A stretch of 17,419 bases of DNA, from NCBI GenBank assembly GCA_030550695.1, contig JAUQOX010000031.1, positions 1-17,419 on the forward strand, written 5' to 3'. A program made the translations under genes and the position numbers. The notes beneath the pieces were generated by a model. It worked only from the letters and a program-made list of their open reading frames with translations, was not told the origin of the DNA and searched no databases. This stretch comes from Gemmatimonadota bacterium (GTDB taxonomy: Bacteria; Gemmatimonadota; Gemmatimonadetes; Longimicrobiales; Gaopeijiaceae). Below are positions 1-7,222 of this stretch, piece by piece. The number at the start of each line of letters is the position of its first letter. Positions within the stretch are counted from its first letter, which is position 1.

Positions 1-992
1 AGCATGATCTTCACCACCATGGTCAAGGGGACGGAGAGGAGCGCCCCCAGGGGCCCCCATACCCAGCCCCAGAACATGAGGGACAACAACACCACCAGGG
101 TGGAGAGCCCCAGTCTTCGGCCCATCAAATTGGGCTCCAGGAGGTTCCCGAAGACCACGTTCACCGCCAGGTATCCGCCGGTGACCATGACCGCATGTCC
201 GAAGCCCACCTGCACCAAAGCCAGGAAAACAGCGGGGATGGCCGCCACGATGGAACCGATGGTAGGGATGTAGTTCAGGACATAGGCGATGAATCCCAGC
301 AGCAGGGGAAAATCCAGGCCCATCACCCAGCACCAGAGCCCCAGGAGGATACCGGTGGCCAGGCTGATGACGGTCTTGATCCAGAGGTAGGCCTGGACTT
401 CGGCCACGATCTTGGTGAGACGGCTGGAGGGGCCGGCCTTCCGACCCAGGATAGCCCGGAACTTGGCCGGGAACACCGTGGCCTCGGCCAAGACGAACAG
501 CACGATGAGGACCACCAGGAAAAGCGTAGAAGCCACAGCAACGACCTTGGCCACCGCTACCCCTGCCACCTCCATGGCCTGGCCGGGGTCGAAGAGAGTA
601 CGGTTTTGCAGCTCCCTGGCCAGAAGATCCGCGCCGGGAAAATCGGCGTGCTGGAGATCCGCCACCCATCCGGCCCAAAGCTCTTCCAGCCGGATCAGAT
701 ACCTGGGAAGGCGGGCCTGCAGGTCCTTGAGGGATTGCATGGCGAGAAGCACCATGAACCCCACCACCGCGACCTCAGCCAGCACCGACATGGCGATGGC
801 CAGGGGGGTGGGGACCTTTCTCTTCTGGAGCCATGCCACCAAGGGAAGGGTGAGGATGGCCAGGAAGAAGGCCAAGAACATGGGGAGCAGGATGGTGGAC
901 GCGGCCCGGAGGCCCGCCACCACCGCCACCACCAGGGCGGCCACGAAGAGGAAGCGGGTTCCCGGGTGCTGATCCAAGCGGTCGAAAACCAT
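1..992 (-). CDS. AI-2E family transporter (PerM/TqsA-like permease), 3' end outside window
   Basis: Reading leftward from the ATG at 992-990, the frame stays open to the window edge, giving about 330 residues of a polytopic membrane protein. Hydrophobic segments lie near residues 14-55 (two helices) and 63-85. A hydrophilic segment follows, typical of this family between the early and later helices, then several helices towards the right end of the protein. The region with LNYIPTIGSIVAAIPA and the later NLLEPNLMGRRLGLS match the conserved C-terminal core of the AI-2E/PerM family (Pfam AI-2E_transport). Members have been linked to export of autoinducer-2 or to Na+(Li+)/H+ exchange; the substrate cannot be told here. 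An in-frame TGA lies only 13 codons upstream and no other start codon intervenes, so the ATG is well fixed, although no Shine-Dalgarno sequence precedes it. Divergent from the response regulator gene. Confidence 0.9.
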   Translation of the reverse strand, partial: MVFDRLDQHPGTRFLFVAALVVAVVAGLRAASTILLPMFLAFFLAILTLPLVAWLQKRKVPTPLAIAMSVLAEVAVVGFMVLLAMQSLKDLQARLPRYLIRLEELWAGWVADLQHADFPGADLLARELQNRTLFDPGQAMEVAGVAVAKVVAVASTLFLVVLIVLFVLAEATVFPAKFRAILGRKAGPSSRLTKIVAEVQAYLWIKTVISLATGILLGLWCWVMGLDFPLLLGFIAYVLNYIPTIGSIVAAIPAVFLALVQVGFGHAVMVTGGYLAVNVVFGNLLEPNLMGRRLGLSTLVVLLSLMFWGWVWGPLGALLSVPLTMVVKIM

Positions 993-1054
993 GGGGGTTG
1001 CCGGGGGGTCGAGGAAAAGCCCGCGTCAGGGCAAGGAGGCAGCAGAGCTTTGGT

Positions 1055-1060
1055 AAGATA
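1055..1060 (-). promoter_or_regulatory. Possible -10 element (TATCTT) for the AI-2E transporter gene
   Basis: On the minus strand TATCTT lies about 63 bases before the ATG at 992. No convincing -35 hexamer is seen 16 to 18 bases further upstream, so this is tentative. The rest of the divergent gap (993-1212) shows no clear promoter for the rightward gene; TTGCAC at 1128-1133 has only a poorly spaced TACCTT partner at 1149-1154. Confidence 0.25.
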
Positions 1061-1212
1061 ACCCCCCGCAAGGACCAGGTGCCATACGGGGAAGGTCCGC
1101 CGCGGCCGAACGGAACCCATCAGCCTTTTGCACGGCCGGCCCACGCCCTACCTTAGCTGGAGGTGGCGTCCGCCTCCCCCTGTCCTTCCTTTCCCGCAAC
1201 CCGGAGAGCCGT

Positions 1213-2346
1213 GTGACCCCGGAAAGCATCCGAATCCTGCTGGTGGATGACGACCTGGGTGACCAGGAGATGACGCGGGCTATGCTCTCGCAGGCTCAAC
1301 GAGTCCGCTACGAGCTGGATTGGGCCTCCAGCTACGAAGAAGCCTTGGACGCCCTGCAGCGGAGAGCCCATGACCTCTACTTGGTGGATTACCTGCTGGA
1401 AGACCGCTCGGGGCTCGATCTGCTGCGAGAAGCTCGCCGGCGGGGGATCGACGCCCCGGTGATCATGCTCACCGGCCGGGGGAGTCGGGAGGTGGACCTG
1501 GAGGCCATGGAGGCCGGGGCCGCGGACTACCTGGTCAAGGGACGCATCGACCCGGAGCTCCTGGAGCGGTCCATTCGTTACGCCTTGGAGCGGGCCCGAG
1601 CTGCCAGGGCTTTGCGGGAGAGCGAAGAACGCCACCGGAGCATGTTCGACCATCTTCCCGTAGGGCTTTTCCGGAGCCGCCCCGACGGGGGGTTCGTGGA
1701 CGCCAACCCGGCCCTCATCCGCCTGTTGGGCTACCCGGACCGGGAAACCCTCGAGGAGCGGTACTCACGGAACTTCTACGTAAGCCCCCAAGACCGCCAG
1801 CATTTTTCGGCCCTCCTGGACAGGTTCGGCGTGGTTCGGAGTTATGAATCCACCCTGAGCCGCGGGGACGGCTCCATGGTTCGGATTCGGAACACGGCCC
1901 GGCTCCACCGCAACCCCGACGGTGGTGTCGCCTACGTGGAGGGTACGGTGGAGGAGGTGCCGCCCTCCCTCGGATCCCCCTTGGACGGGGCGCGTTTCCA
2001 GGCCCTTTTCGAGCACAGCTCCGCCGGGGTTGCCCTCCTGGACCTGGGAGGCCGGATCCTGAAGACGAATCCGGCCTTTCATAGCATCTTCCAAATGCCG
2101 GCCGCCGGCGGGGCCGACCTGTTCTTTGAGGCCTTCCTGGCCGAAGGGGACCGTCCGGGGGTCATGCGGGAGCTGGCGGCCCTGGCCCGGGGGGAGCGGG
2201 CCCACGCAGCCTCCGAGCGGCGATTCTTGCTGCCCGACGGCTCCCAAGCTTGGGCCCGCCTGACCCTCTGTCTCATCCGGGGAGCAGACGGAGAACCGGA
2301 CCACCTCCTTGCCCTACTCGACCAGTTCGGAGGAATTGCCACATGA
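1213..2346 (+). CDS. Response regulator: receiver (REC) domain followed by two PAS domains, no output domain
   Basis: A 377-residue soluble protein starting at GTG with GGAGAG four bases upstream. Residues about 5-125 form a CheY-like receiver domain with the full phosphorylation set: acidic D12/D13, phospho-acceptor D59 (in LVDYLLEDRSG), T87 and K109. A short helix leads into a PAS domain at about 140-250 (starting SEERHRSMFDHLPVG) and a second PAS at about 262-372. The protein ends right after PAS2; no HisKA, HATPase, GGDEF or DNA-binding domain follows, and the stop overlaps the next gene. It is therefore probably a phospho-relay or scaffold that reads a ligand or redox state through its PAS domains and acts on partners. 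No histidine kinase lies in the window. PAS ligand unknown. The domain call is firm; the role is inferred. Confidence 0.9.
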   Translation: MTPESIRILLVDDDLGDQEMTRAMLSQAQRVRYELDWASSYEEALDALQRRAHDLYLVDYLLEDRSGLDLLREARRRGIDAPVIMLTGRGSREVDLEAMEAGAADYLVKGRIDPELLERSIRYALERARAARALRESEERHRSMFDHLPVGLFRSRPDGGFVDANPALIRLLGYPDRETLEERYSRNFYVSPQDRQHFSALLDRFGVVRSYESTLSRGDGSMVRIRNTARLHRNPDGGVAYVEGTVEEVPPSLGSPLDGARFQALFEHSSAGVALLDLGGRILKTNPAFHSIFQMPAAGGADLFFEAFLAEGDRPGVMRELAALARGERAHAASERRFLLPDGSQAWARLTLCLIRGADGEPDHLLALLDQFGGIAT

Positions 2347-2840
2347 GACGATGGATCAAGGTGCTGCTGGTGGTGTTGGGCGCCCTTTTGGTTCTGGGCC
2401 AAGTTCTCCCCTTCCCTCGGGCCGAGAATCCCCCGGTGGAGGCCGAGGTGCCTGCGCCTCCCCAGGTGCGGGCCGTGTTGCGCGCCGCCTGCTACGACTG
2501 CCACTCCAACGAGACGGCGTGGCCGTGGTACAGCGGGGTGGTTCCCGCCAAGTGGCTGGTGAGGAACCACGTTCGGGAAGGGCGGGAGCACCTAAACTTC
2601 TCCACCTGGAATCGGTATTCCGCAGACAGGGCCGCCCATCTTCTGGAGGAGGTGGCGGAAGAGGTGGAGAAGGGGAGCATGCCCTTGCGGAGCTACTTGC
2701 TCCTCCATCACGAGGCGCGCCTTTCCCCGGAGGCCAGACGTCTTCTGGTGGACTGGGCCAGGGCGGGTGGCGGTGGGGAGGAGGGGAGGAGACCCCGGGA
2801 GGAGGGACGGGAGGGTGAGGCCCCTGGACCGCTGCCCTGA
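2343..2840 (+). CDS. Membrane-anchored haem-binding (Haem_bd family) protein, c-type CxxCH
   Basis: A 165-residue protein with an N-terminal signal anchor (about residues 4-22, after MRRW), a proline-rich linker, and a CYDCH haem-attachment motif at residues 50-54. The following WPWYSG, the EGREHLNFSTWNR stretch and GSMPLRSYLLLHHEARLS are the signature order of the Haem_bd domain (PF14376), including a Met-Pro that may supply the distal ligand. The C-terminal 25 residues are a Gly/Glu/Arg-rich low-complexity tail. The ATG at 2343 overlaps the regulator's TGA (ATGA) and has GGAGG at 2329-2333, nine bases away, so the start is secure although the frame is open further upstream. The haem is expected on the outer face of the membrane. 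Haem_bd proteins are mostly uncharacterised and probably carry electrons or sense redox. Coupling to a PAS-containing regulator suggests a shared redox or oxygen theme, which is inference. Confidence 0.88.
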   Translation: MRRWIKVLLVVLGALLVLGQVLPFPRAENPPVEAEVPAPPQVRAVLRAACYDCHSNETAWPWYSGVVPAKWLVRNHVREGREHLNFSTWNRYSADRAAHLLEEVAEEVEKGSMPLRSYLLLHHEARLSPEARRLLVDWARAGGGGEEGRRPREEGREGEAPGPLP

Positions 2841-2877
2841 CCGCCCCGGGCGAGACCCCACCCGGGGAAGCCCGACC

Positions 2878-2920
2878 AGTAGCCCCCGGCCCTGGAGGTG
2901 CGCCGGGGGCTACTGTTTCC
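2878..2920. terminator. Strong hairpin between converging transcripts, probable terminator
   Basis: A perfect 13-bp inverted repeat (2878-2890 with 2902-2914; AGTAGCCCCCGGC) with an 11-base loop, followed on the plus strand by GTTTCC. It sits 37 bases after the haem protein stop and 10 bases beyond the 3' end of the tRNA on the opposite strand, so it could stop transcripts from both sides. The T-tract is short, hence moderate confidence in efficiency. Confidence 0.7.
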
Positions 2921-2930
2921 CCCCCTGAAA

Positions 2931-3004
2931 TGGGCCCAGCAGGATTCGAACCTGCGACCGTCGGATTATGAGTCCGCTGCTCTGACCGCCTGAGCTATGG
3001 GCCC
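2931..3004 (-). tRNA. tRNA with CAT anticodon, most likely elongator tRNA-Met
   Basis: The minus strand folds into a complete 74-nt cloverleaf: 7-bp acceptor stem (GGGCCCA with TGGGCCC), D arm GCTC/GAGC, anticodon loop CTCATAA (anticodon CAT), 5-base variable region CGGTC, and T arm GCAGG-TTCGAAT-CCTGC, with discriminator A at 2931. The CCA end is not encoded. The top anticodon-stem pair (position 27 G with 43 A) is a mismatch. It is not the initiator: D and T arms are ordinary and the acceptor end is fully paired. CAT tRNAs include lysidine-modified tRNA-Ile2, which looks similar; the GCGGA-CTCATAA-TCCG anticodon arm resembles elongator tRNA-Met of several bacteria, so tRNA-Met is favoured. 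Confidence 0.93.
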
Positions 3005-3074
3005 CTGGAAGGTCCCCCGGGACGAAGCCGCCTGGCTCCCCTTGGAGGGGCCCTCCCCTCGAGATTCGTCAGCC

Positions 3075-3096
3075 GGATGCTCCTCCGGGAACATCC
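3075..3096. repeat. 9-bp inverted repeat after the eRF1-like gene
   Basis: GGATGCTCC (3075-3083) pairs with GGAACATCC (3088-3096) around a TCCG loop, with one mismatch in DNA that becomes G-U in the minus-strand RNA. It lies 27 bases downstream of the stop of the leftward eRF1-like gene and upstream of the tRNA. It could be a terminator or processing site for the leftward transcript, but no T-tract follows on the minus strand. Confidence 0.35.
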
Positions 3097-3122
3097 CCCT
3101 TCTTTCGGCGGGCGCCGTTCCC

Positions 3123-4253
3123 CTAAGCCACTTCGGCCTCCGCATCCGCCTCCCGGGGTTCCTCCAAACGGTAACGGAGGCGCGCTCCGATACCCCCGCC
3201 CTCGGCATCGAGGCGCTCCCCCGGCTCGCCGGAAAGGACCCGGACCTCCGCATTCTGGCGGAAGGCATCCCCCACGCACTCGTCGGCAAAGTCCGGGTTG
3301 GCCTCCACGAAGGACCTGGAGAGGAGAAGAATGTCCACCCGTCCCTCCCGAAGGGCCTTGACGGTGTCCTTCCCCCCCAGGCATCCGTTCCCCCGGCCCC
3401 GGGCCTGTTCCAGGACCTGGTTCAAGAGGGCCGTCTGCCTCCGCTTGGACAACACGGAGGCCCCTTCGGCCGTGGCGGCCTTCACCTCCGCCGCGGACAT
3501 CTCCACGAACAGGGAGGGGTTCTCCAGGACCCGCTCTTCGATGCCCTTGGGCATCAGGGATCGAAGGGCGGCCAGCGCCTCCTGGCTCCCCCCCAAAAGG
3601 ACGAAGCCGTCCGGGCCTGCCAATTCCAGCACCCGCTCCTTGGCCATGCGGAGCATGCGTTCCCTGCCGGCATCCAGGGCCCGTTGGGCCGCATCGGTTC
3701 CCGTCTCGCCCCGGGACCCCGTGTGGGGCATAGCCCGCTTGGAGGCGGCCGTATCGGCCAGATCCCCCAGGAAGGTGTCGGCCCGCAGGTCCTCCACCTC
3801 CTCCAGCTTCCCCTCCCGGTACAGGAAGACCCGGGCTCTGCGGGAGTCCACCAGAGCGGTAACCATGGGGCGAAGTTGTTTCAAACCGCGAATGTAGGCC
3901 GCCACCCGGGGGCCGTCCTCCCAGCGCACCAGGATCGGGACCTGCACAGGAAGAACCTCGGCGTGCTGAAGCCCCTCGGCCGTCGAGAAGGCCACAAAAC
4001 CTTTCCCCGGCAAGAAAGAAGGAAACCGATCCACTTCTTTGGCAACGTGCTCCCGGGCCGCCCGAAAGGCTCCCAGTTCCGACGGGTCGGTCCGGGCCAC
4101 GCGCTCCTCCTCCCGTTCCAGTTCCTGCTCCAGCCGCCTGCGCCAGGCCCTCCGCATGGCGGGATCGTGGCCGACCCCGTCCGCGTACACGCTGAGGACT
4201 TTGCGACCCTGGAGCTCCCGATACAGTTCCGCCAGTTCATCCCTGCTCAGCAT
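3123..4253 (-). CDS. Bacterial archaeo-eukaryotic release factor-like (baeRF/eRF1-family) protein
   Basis: A 376-residue soluble protein. Its order of elements matches the baeRF group of bacterial eRF1/Vms1-like proteins: an N-terminal alpha/beta region (LSRDELAELYREL, then KVLSVYADG), a charged helix rich in Glu/Arg, and a central domain opening with ALVDSRRARVFLYREGKLEEVEDL, the usual landmark of this family. A basic and polar loop (SKRAMPHTGSRGETGTDAAQ) follows, then a C-terminal alpha/beta domain with FVLLGGSQEAL and VDILLLS. No GGQ peptide-release motif is present, so classical peptidyl-tRNA hydrolysis of the eRF1 kind is not supported by motif. Relatives are thought to act in ribosome rescue or nascent-chain release, but this branch is uncharacterised. 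ATG at 4253 is chosen over an in-frame GTG at 4271 because GGGAGG lies six bases before it. Confidence 0.75.
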   Translation of the reverse strand: MLSRDELAELYRELQGRKVLSVYADGVGHDPAMRRAWRRRLEQELEREEERVARTDPSELGAFRAAREHVAKEVDRFPSFLPGKGFVAFSTAEGLQHAEVLPVQVPILVRWEDGPRVAAYIRGLKQLRPMVTALVDSRRARVFLYREGKLEEVEDLRADTFLGDLADTAASKRAMPHTGSRGETGTDAAQRALDAGRERMLRMAKERVLELAGPDGFVLLGGSQEALAALRSLMPKGIEERVLENPSLFVEMSAAEVKAATAEGASVLSKRRQTALLNQVLEQARGRGNGCLGGKDTVKALREGRVDILLLSRSFVEANPDFADECVGDAFRQNAEVRVLSGEPGERLDAEGGGIGARLRYRLEEPREADAEAEVA

Positions 4254-4325
4254 CAGCGTCCTCCCGTTCACACAACCCAGGCTCAGCCCGGCAGGCCCCT
4301 CCTACCTGAAGCCTCCGGTGGCTCT

Positions 4326-4333
4326 ATTATAAT
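4326..4333. promoter_or_regulatory. Symmetrical -10 (ATTATAAT) shared by the eRF1-like gene and trkA
   Basis: The 8-base sequence contains TATAAT on both strands (plus 4328-4333; minus 4331-4326) and lies in the 165-base gap between the divergent genes. The plus-strand hexamer has a weak CTGAAG -35 at 4306-4311 with a 16-base spacer; no clear -35 is seen for the minus strand. Predicted leaders are about 80 bases to trkA and about 65 bases to the eRF1-like gene. Confidence 0.55.
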
Positions 4334-4390
4334 GCCCCCGAGGCCCGAATCCCTATGCTTGTCTTTGGCCTCCCCCGGCCCGGGCGCCTT

Positions 4391-4411
4391 GCATGGGGCA
4401 CATGCTGGAGG
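4391..4411 (+). promoter_or_regulatory. trkA ribosome binding site next to a small hairpin
   Basis: GGAGG (4407-4411) stands seven bases before the trkA ATG and fixes that start. Directly upstream GCATG (4391-4395) and CATGC (4401-4405) form a perfect 5-bp stem with a 5-base loop. The leader is too short for a c-di-AMP (ydaO) riboswitch and none of its motifs are seen. Confidence 0.5.
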
Positions 4412-4418
4412 ACGTTTC

Positions 4419-5762
4419 ATGAGGGTCATCATCGTGGGTGCAGGCGAGGTGGGTTACCATCTGGCCCAGCGCCTTTCTCAAGAGGAGCAGGATGTGGTGG
4501 TGGTGGACTCCGACCCGGAGCGGGCCGAGCGGGCTTCGGGGCTCTTGGACGTCATGACGGTGGTGGGAAACGGTGCCTCCATCCAAGTCCTGGAAGAAGC
4601 GGGGGTCCGGAGCGCCCGGCTCCTCATGGCGGTGACCAGCCTCGACGAGGTGAACCTCATCAGTTGTCTGGCTGCCAGCCGACTGGGGGTAAAGTATACC
4701 ATCGCCCGCATCAGCAACCCCGACTATTACGCCAAGGGTAGCGTCCTGTCCCGGGAGCGTCTGGGGATCGACCTCATGATCAACCCCGACCGGGAGGCCG
4801 CCACGGAAACGTTCCAGCTCCTGTCCAGCGGCGCGGCCACCGACGTGGCCAACTTCGCCGACGGCAAGGTCCAGCTTATGGGTCTTGCGGTGCGGGAGGG
4901 CGCCCGGGTGGCGGGGAAGCGACTGGAGGACCTGGACAGCGAATTGGGCCACTTGCCCTATGTGGTGGCTGCCATCGTACGGCAGGGGGAGACCTTCATT
5001 CCCGACGGCAGCTCGGTGATCCAGCCAGGGGATCAGATCTACGTCCTCTCTCCCACGGCCCAAGCCTCCTTCATCCCTCCCTTGGCGGGTCACGAGCCCT
5101 TTCGACTTCAGCGGGTGATGATCGCGGGGGGTAGTGCCGAGGGGCGGTATTTGGCGGAGATCCTCCAGGACCAGGGAATCGAATGCACCATCCTGGACCG
5201 GGACCGTCGCCGGTGCCTGGAGCTGGCCGAACAGCTTCCCCGGTGCCTCGTGCTTCAGGGCGACGCCACGGATCTCGGTCTGCTGGAGATGGAAGGGGTC
5301 AACGGGATCGACGGGTTCGTGGCGGCCACCGGGAACGACGAGACGAACCTCCTTTCGTCGTTGCTGGCCAAGACCGTGGGAGCCCGGAGGGTGGTGAGCC
5401 TGGTGGAGCGCTTCGAGTACCTTCCCCTTGTACCCCGCGTGGGGCTGGATGCCGCCGTCTCCCCCAGGATGTCGGCGGTCAACGCCATTCTCCGCTATGT
5501 GCGCAGGGGAAGGGTGATGACGGTGGCCACCCTCAAGGGGATCGAGGCCGAGACCATCGAGTTTCGGGTGGGACCCGACTCCGCCGTCGCCCAACGCCCC
5601 CTCAAGGAGATCCGGTTCCCCAAAGGGGCCCTGGTGGGCACCATCATCCGGGGCGATACCATCATCATCCCTCGGGGGCGGGACTGGGTGAAGCCGGGCG
5701 ACGAGGTCATCGTGTTCGCCGTTCCCGAAGCCATCCCCGAAGTGGAGGAGCTTTTCTCCTGA
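4419..5762 (+). CDS. trkA: Trk potassium uptake system regulatory protein TrkA
   Basis: A 447-residue peripheral membrane protein that gates the TrkH K+ channel in response to nucleotides. It has the full-length TrkA layout, two tandem RCK units. RCK1 begins with a Rossmann NAD(H)/ATP site, GAGEVG at residues 7-12, with an acidic residue at the end of strand 2 (VVVDSDPERAE), followed by a TrkA-C domain (around LAVREGARVAGKRLEDL, ending VIQPGDQIYVLSP). RCK2 begins near residue 227 with a variant GGSAEG motif and ends with a second TrkA-C domain (RPLKEIRFPKGALVGTIIR, then VKPGDEVIVFAVPE). The open frame runs far upstream of the ATG, but that extension is Pro/His-rich antisense of the eRF1-like gene. 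The stop overlaps the trkH start by one base. Confidence is very high. Confidence 0.97.
   Translation: MRVIIVGAGEVGYHLAQRLSQEEQDVVVVDSDPERAERASGLLDVMTVVGNGASIQVLEEAGVRSARLLMAVTSLDEVNLISCLAASRLGVKYTIARISNPDYYAKGSVLSRERLGIDLMINPDREAATETFQLLSSGAATDVANFADGKVQLMGLAVREGARVAGKRLEDLDSELGHLPYVVAAIVRQGETFIPDGSSVIQPGDQIYVLSPTAQASFIPPLAGHEPFRLQRVMIAGGSAEGRYLAEILQDQGIECTILDRDRRRCLELAEQLPRCLVLQGDATDLGLLEMEGVNGIDGFVAATGNDETNLLSSLLAKTVGARRVVSLVERFEYLPLVPRVGLDAAVSPRMSAVNAILRYVRRGRVMTVATLKGIEAETIEFRVGPDSAVAQRPLKEIRFPKGALVGTIIRGDTIIIPRGRDWVKPGDEVIVFAVPEAIPEVEELFS
5746..5760 (+). promoter_or_regulatory. Hairpin enclosing the trkH Shine-Dalgarno
   Basis: At the end of trkA, AGGAG (5746-5750) pairs perfectly with CTCCT (5756-5760) around a CTTTT loop. 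AGGAG is the only good Shine-Dalgarno for trkH (ATG at 5762). In the mRNA it would be sequestered unless a ribosome finishing trkA opens it, favouring translational coupling. Confidence 0.45.
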
Positions 5763-7222
5763 TGTCTCTCCGGCGCGTCTTCGGGGTGGTGGGCCTTGTG
5801 CAGGTCTTCGTGGGTTTGGCGATGGTGGCGACGGGGGCCGTAGCCCTCGTCTACGGGGAAGGAGACGCCCCGGGGTTTTTCCTTGCGGCGGCGCTGACGG
5901 TGGCGGTCGGAGGCGCCCTCTTCCTCTTCGGCCGCTTCCAGGGTGATCTCAGCCCGCGGGAAAGCTTCGCCATTGTCACCTTTTCCTGGCTGGCGGCCGG
6001 CATCACGGGCGCCCTCCCCTTCCTGTTCACGGGGGCCATCCCCCGTTTCATCCCCGCCGTCTTCGAAGCCCTCTCGGGGTTCACCACCACCGGCGCCACG
6101 GTGGTCCCGAGGGTGGAGGCCCTTCCCCATGGCATCCTTTTCTGGCGAGCCGTCACCCAATGGCTGGGAGGGATGGGGATCCTGGTCTTGGCCGTGGCCA
6201 TTCTCCCCTTCCTCGGGGTAGGGGGGATGCAGTTGTTCAAGGCTGAGGTCCCCGGGCCCGCTCCGGAACGCCTTCGGCCCCGCATCGCCCAGACGGCCAA
6301 ACTCCTCTGGCTGGTCTATCTCGGCCTCACCGTCCTCCAGATCCTCCTCCTCATGGCGGGAGGGTTGGATCTGTTCGACGCCACCACCCACACCTTCACC
6401 ACCCTGGCCACCGGAGGGTTCAGCACCAAGACGGCATCCATAGCCCACTATGCTTCGCCGTTCGTCCAATACGTCTTCATCCTCTTCATGTATTTGGCGG
6501 GGGTGAACTTCGCCCTCCATTTCCGGGCGGCCACAGGCCGCTTGGACTACTTTCGGGACCAGGAGTGGCGCTTCTACACCCTGCTCCTGGTCGGTGCCAC
6601 CCTCCTGGTCGCCGGGGTCAATCTGGCCCATGGCCCCTACAGCATGGAACCCCGGGGCGTGGAGGTGGCCTTTCGCGAGAGCCTCTTCCAGGTGGTTTCC
6701 ATCGGCACCACCACCGGCTACGTCACCGCCGACTACGAGGGCTGGCGGCCCGCAGCCCAGATGATGCTGTTCATCTTGTTTTTCACCGGCGGGATGGCCG
6801 GTTCCACGGGGGGAAGCCTGAAGTCCGTGCGCGTTCTTCTCCTCCTCAAGCAGACCGGTATGGAGATCCGAAAGCACCTGCATCCCCGGGCCGTTCTGCT
6901 GGCCCGGGTGGGGAAGCGGGTGGTGCGGGAGGAGGTCCTGGCCAACGTCATCGCCTTCACCATACTCTACGCCCTCCTCTTCGTGGCCGGGGCCTTGGCC
7001 CTGACGTTCCTGGGGGCGGACCTCCTCACCGCCCTGGGAGCCAGCGCAGCCGCGGTGGGGAACGTGGGGCCGGGCTTCGGGGAGGTGGGTCCCGTGGACC
7101 ATTACGGATGGATTTCCGACCCCGGCTTGGCCGTCCTTTCCTTCCTCATGGTGGCCGGCCGGCTGGAGATCTATACTGTTCTTCTCCTGTTCCACCCGGA
7201 GACATGGAAGGGCCGGGGATGA
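5762..7222 (+). CDS. trkH: Trk/Ktr potassium channel subunit TrkH
   Basis: A 486-residue integral membrane protein forming the K+ pathway that TrkA gates. The sequence shows the four-fold membrane-pore-membrane repeat of the TrkH/KtrB superfamily. Four pore loops with their filter glycines can be read: GFTTTGATV (about residue 107), LATGGFSTK (about 216), IGTTTGYVT (about 317) and the degenerate VGNVGPGFGE (about 429). The conserved QWLGGMGILVLAVAILP and GGMAGSTGGSLKSVR segments are present. The C-terminal AGRLEIYTVLLLF is typical of TrkH. The length matches bacterial TrkH. The ATG shares one base with the trkA TGA (TGATG), and the stop overlaps the pcm start, so all three are one transcript. 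Confidence 0.97.
   Translation: MSLRRVFGVVGLVQVFVGLAMVATGAVALVYGEGDAPGFFLAAALTVAVGGALFLFGRFQGDLSPRESFAIVTFSWLAAGITGALPFLFTGAIPRFIPAVFEALSGFTTTGATVVPRVEALPHGILFWRAVTQWLGGMGILVLAVAILPFLGVGGMQLFKAEVPGPAPERLRPRIAQTAKLLWLVYLGLTVLQILLLMAGGLDLFDATTHTFTTLATGGFSTKTASIAHYASPFVQYVFILFMYLAGVNFALHFRAATGRLDYFRDQEWRFYTLLLVGATLLVAGVNLAHGPYSMEPRGVEVAFRESLFQVVSIGTTTGYVTADYEGWRPAAQMMLFILFFTGGMAGSTGGSLKSVRVLLLLKQTGMEIRKHLHPRAVLLARVGKRVVREEVLANVIAFTILYALLFVAGALALTFLGADLLTALGASAAAVGNVGPGFGEVGPVDHYGWISDPGLAVLSFLMVAGRLEIYTVLLLFHPETWKGRG

Noticed and set aside
1128..1154. TTGCAC plus TACCTT as a promoter for the REC-PAS-PAS gene
   Set aside because: The spacer is only 15 bases and the -10 is poor; too weak to annotate.
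4254..4271. GTG at 4271 as start of the eRF1-like gene
   Set aside because: It would place the good GGGAGG inside the coding sequence; ATG at 4253 is correctly spaced from it.
2997..4418. N-terminal extension of the trkA frame by about 470 residues
   Set aside because: It covers the antisense of the eRF1-like gene and part of the tRNA, with low-complexity Pro/His/Gly composition. TrkA has its own Shine-Dalgarno and typical N-terminus at 4419.
4340..4418. Possible c-di-AMP (ydaO-type) riboswitch before trkA
   Set aside because: The leader is only about 80 bases and lacks the conserved ydaO elements; only a 5-bp hairpin is present.
4353..7195. Long minus-strand frames opposite trkA and trkH
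   Set aside because: Composition is His/Gly/Glu/Pro-rich with no motifs, and the plus-strand frames are unmistakable TrkA and TrkH.
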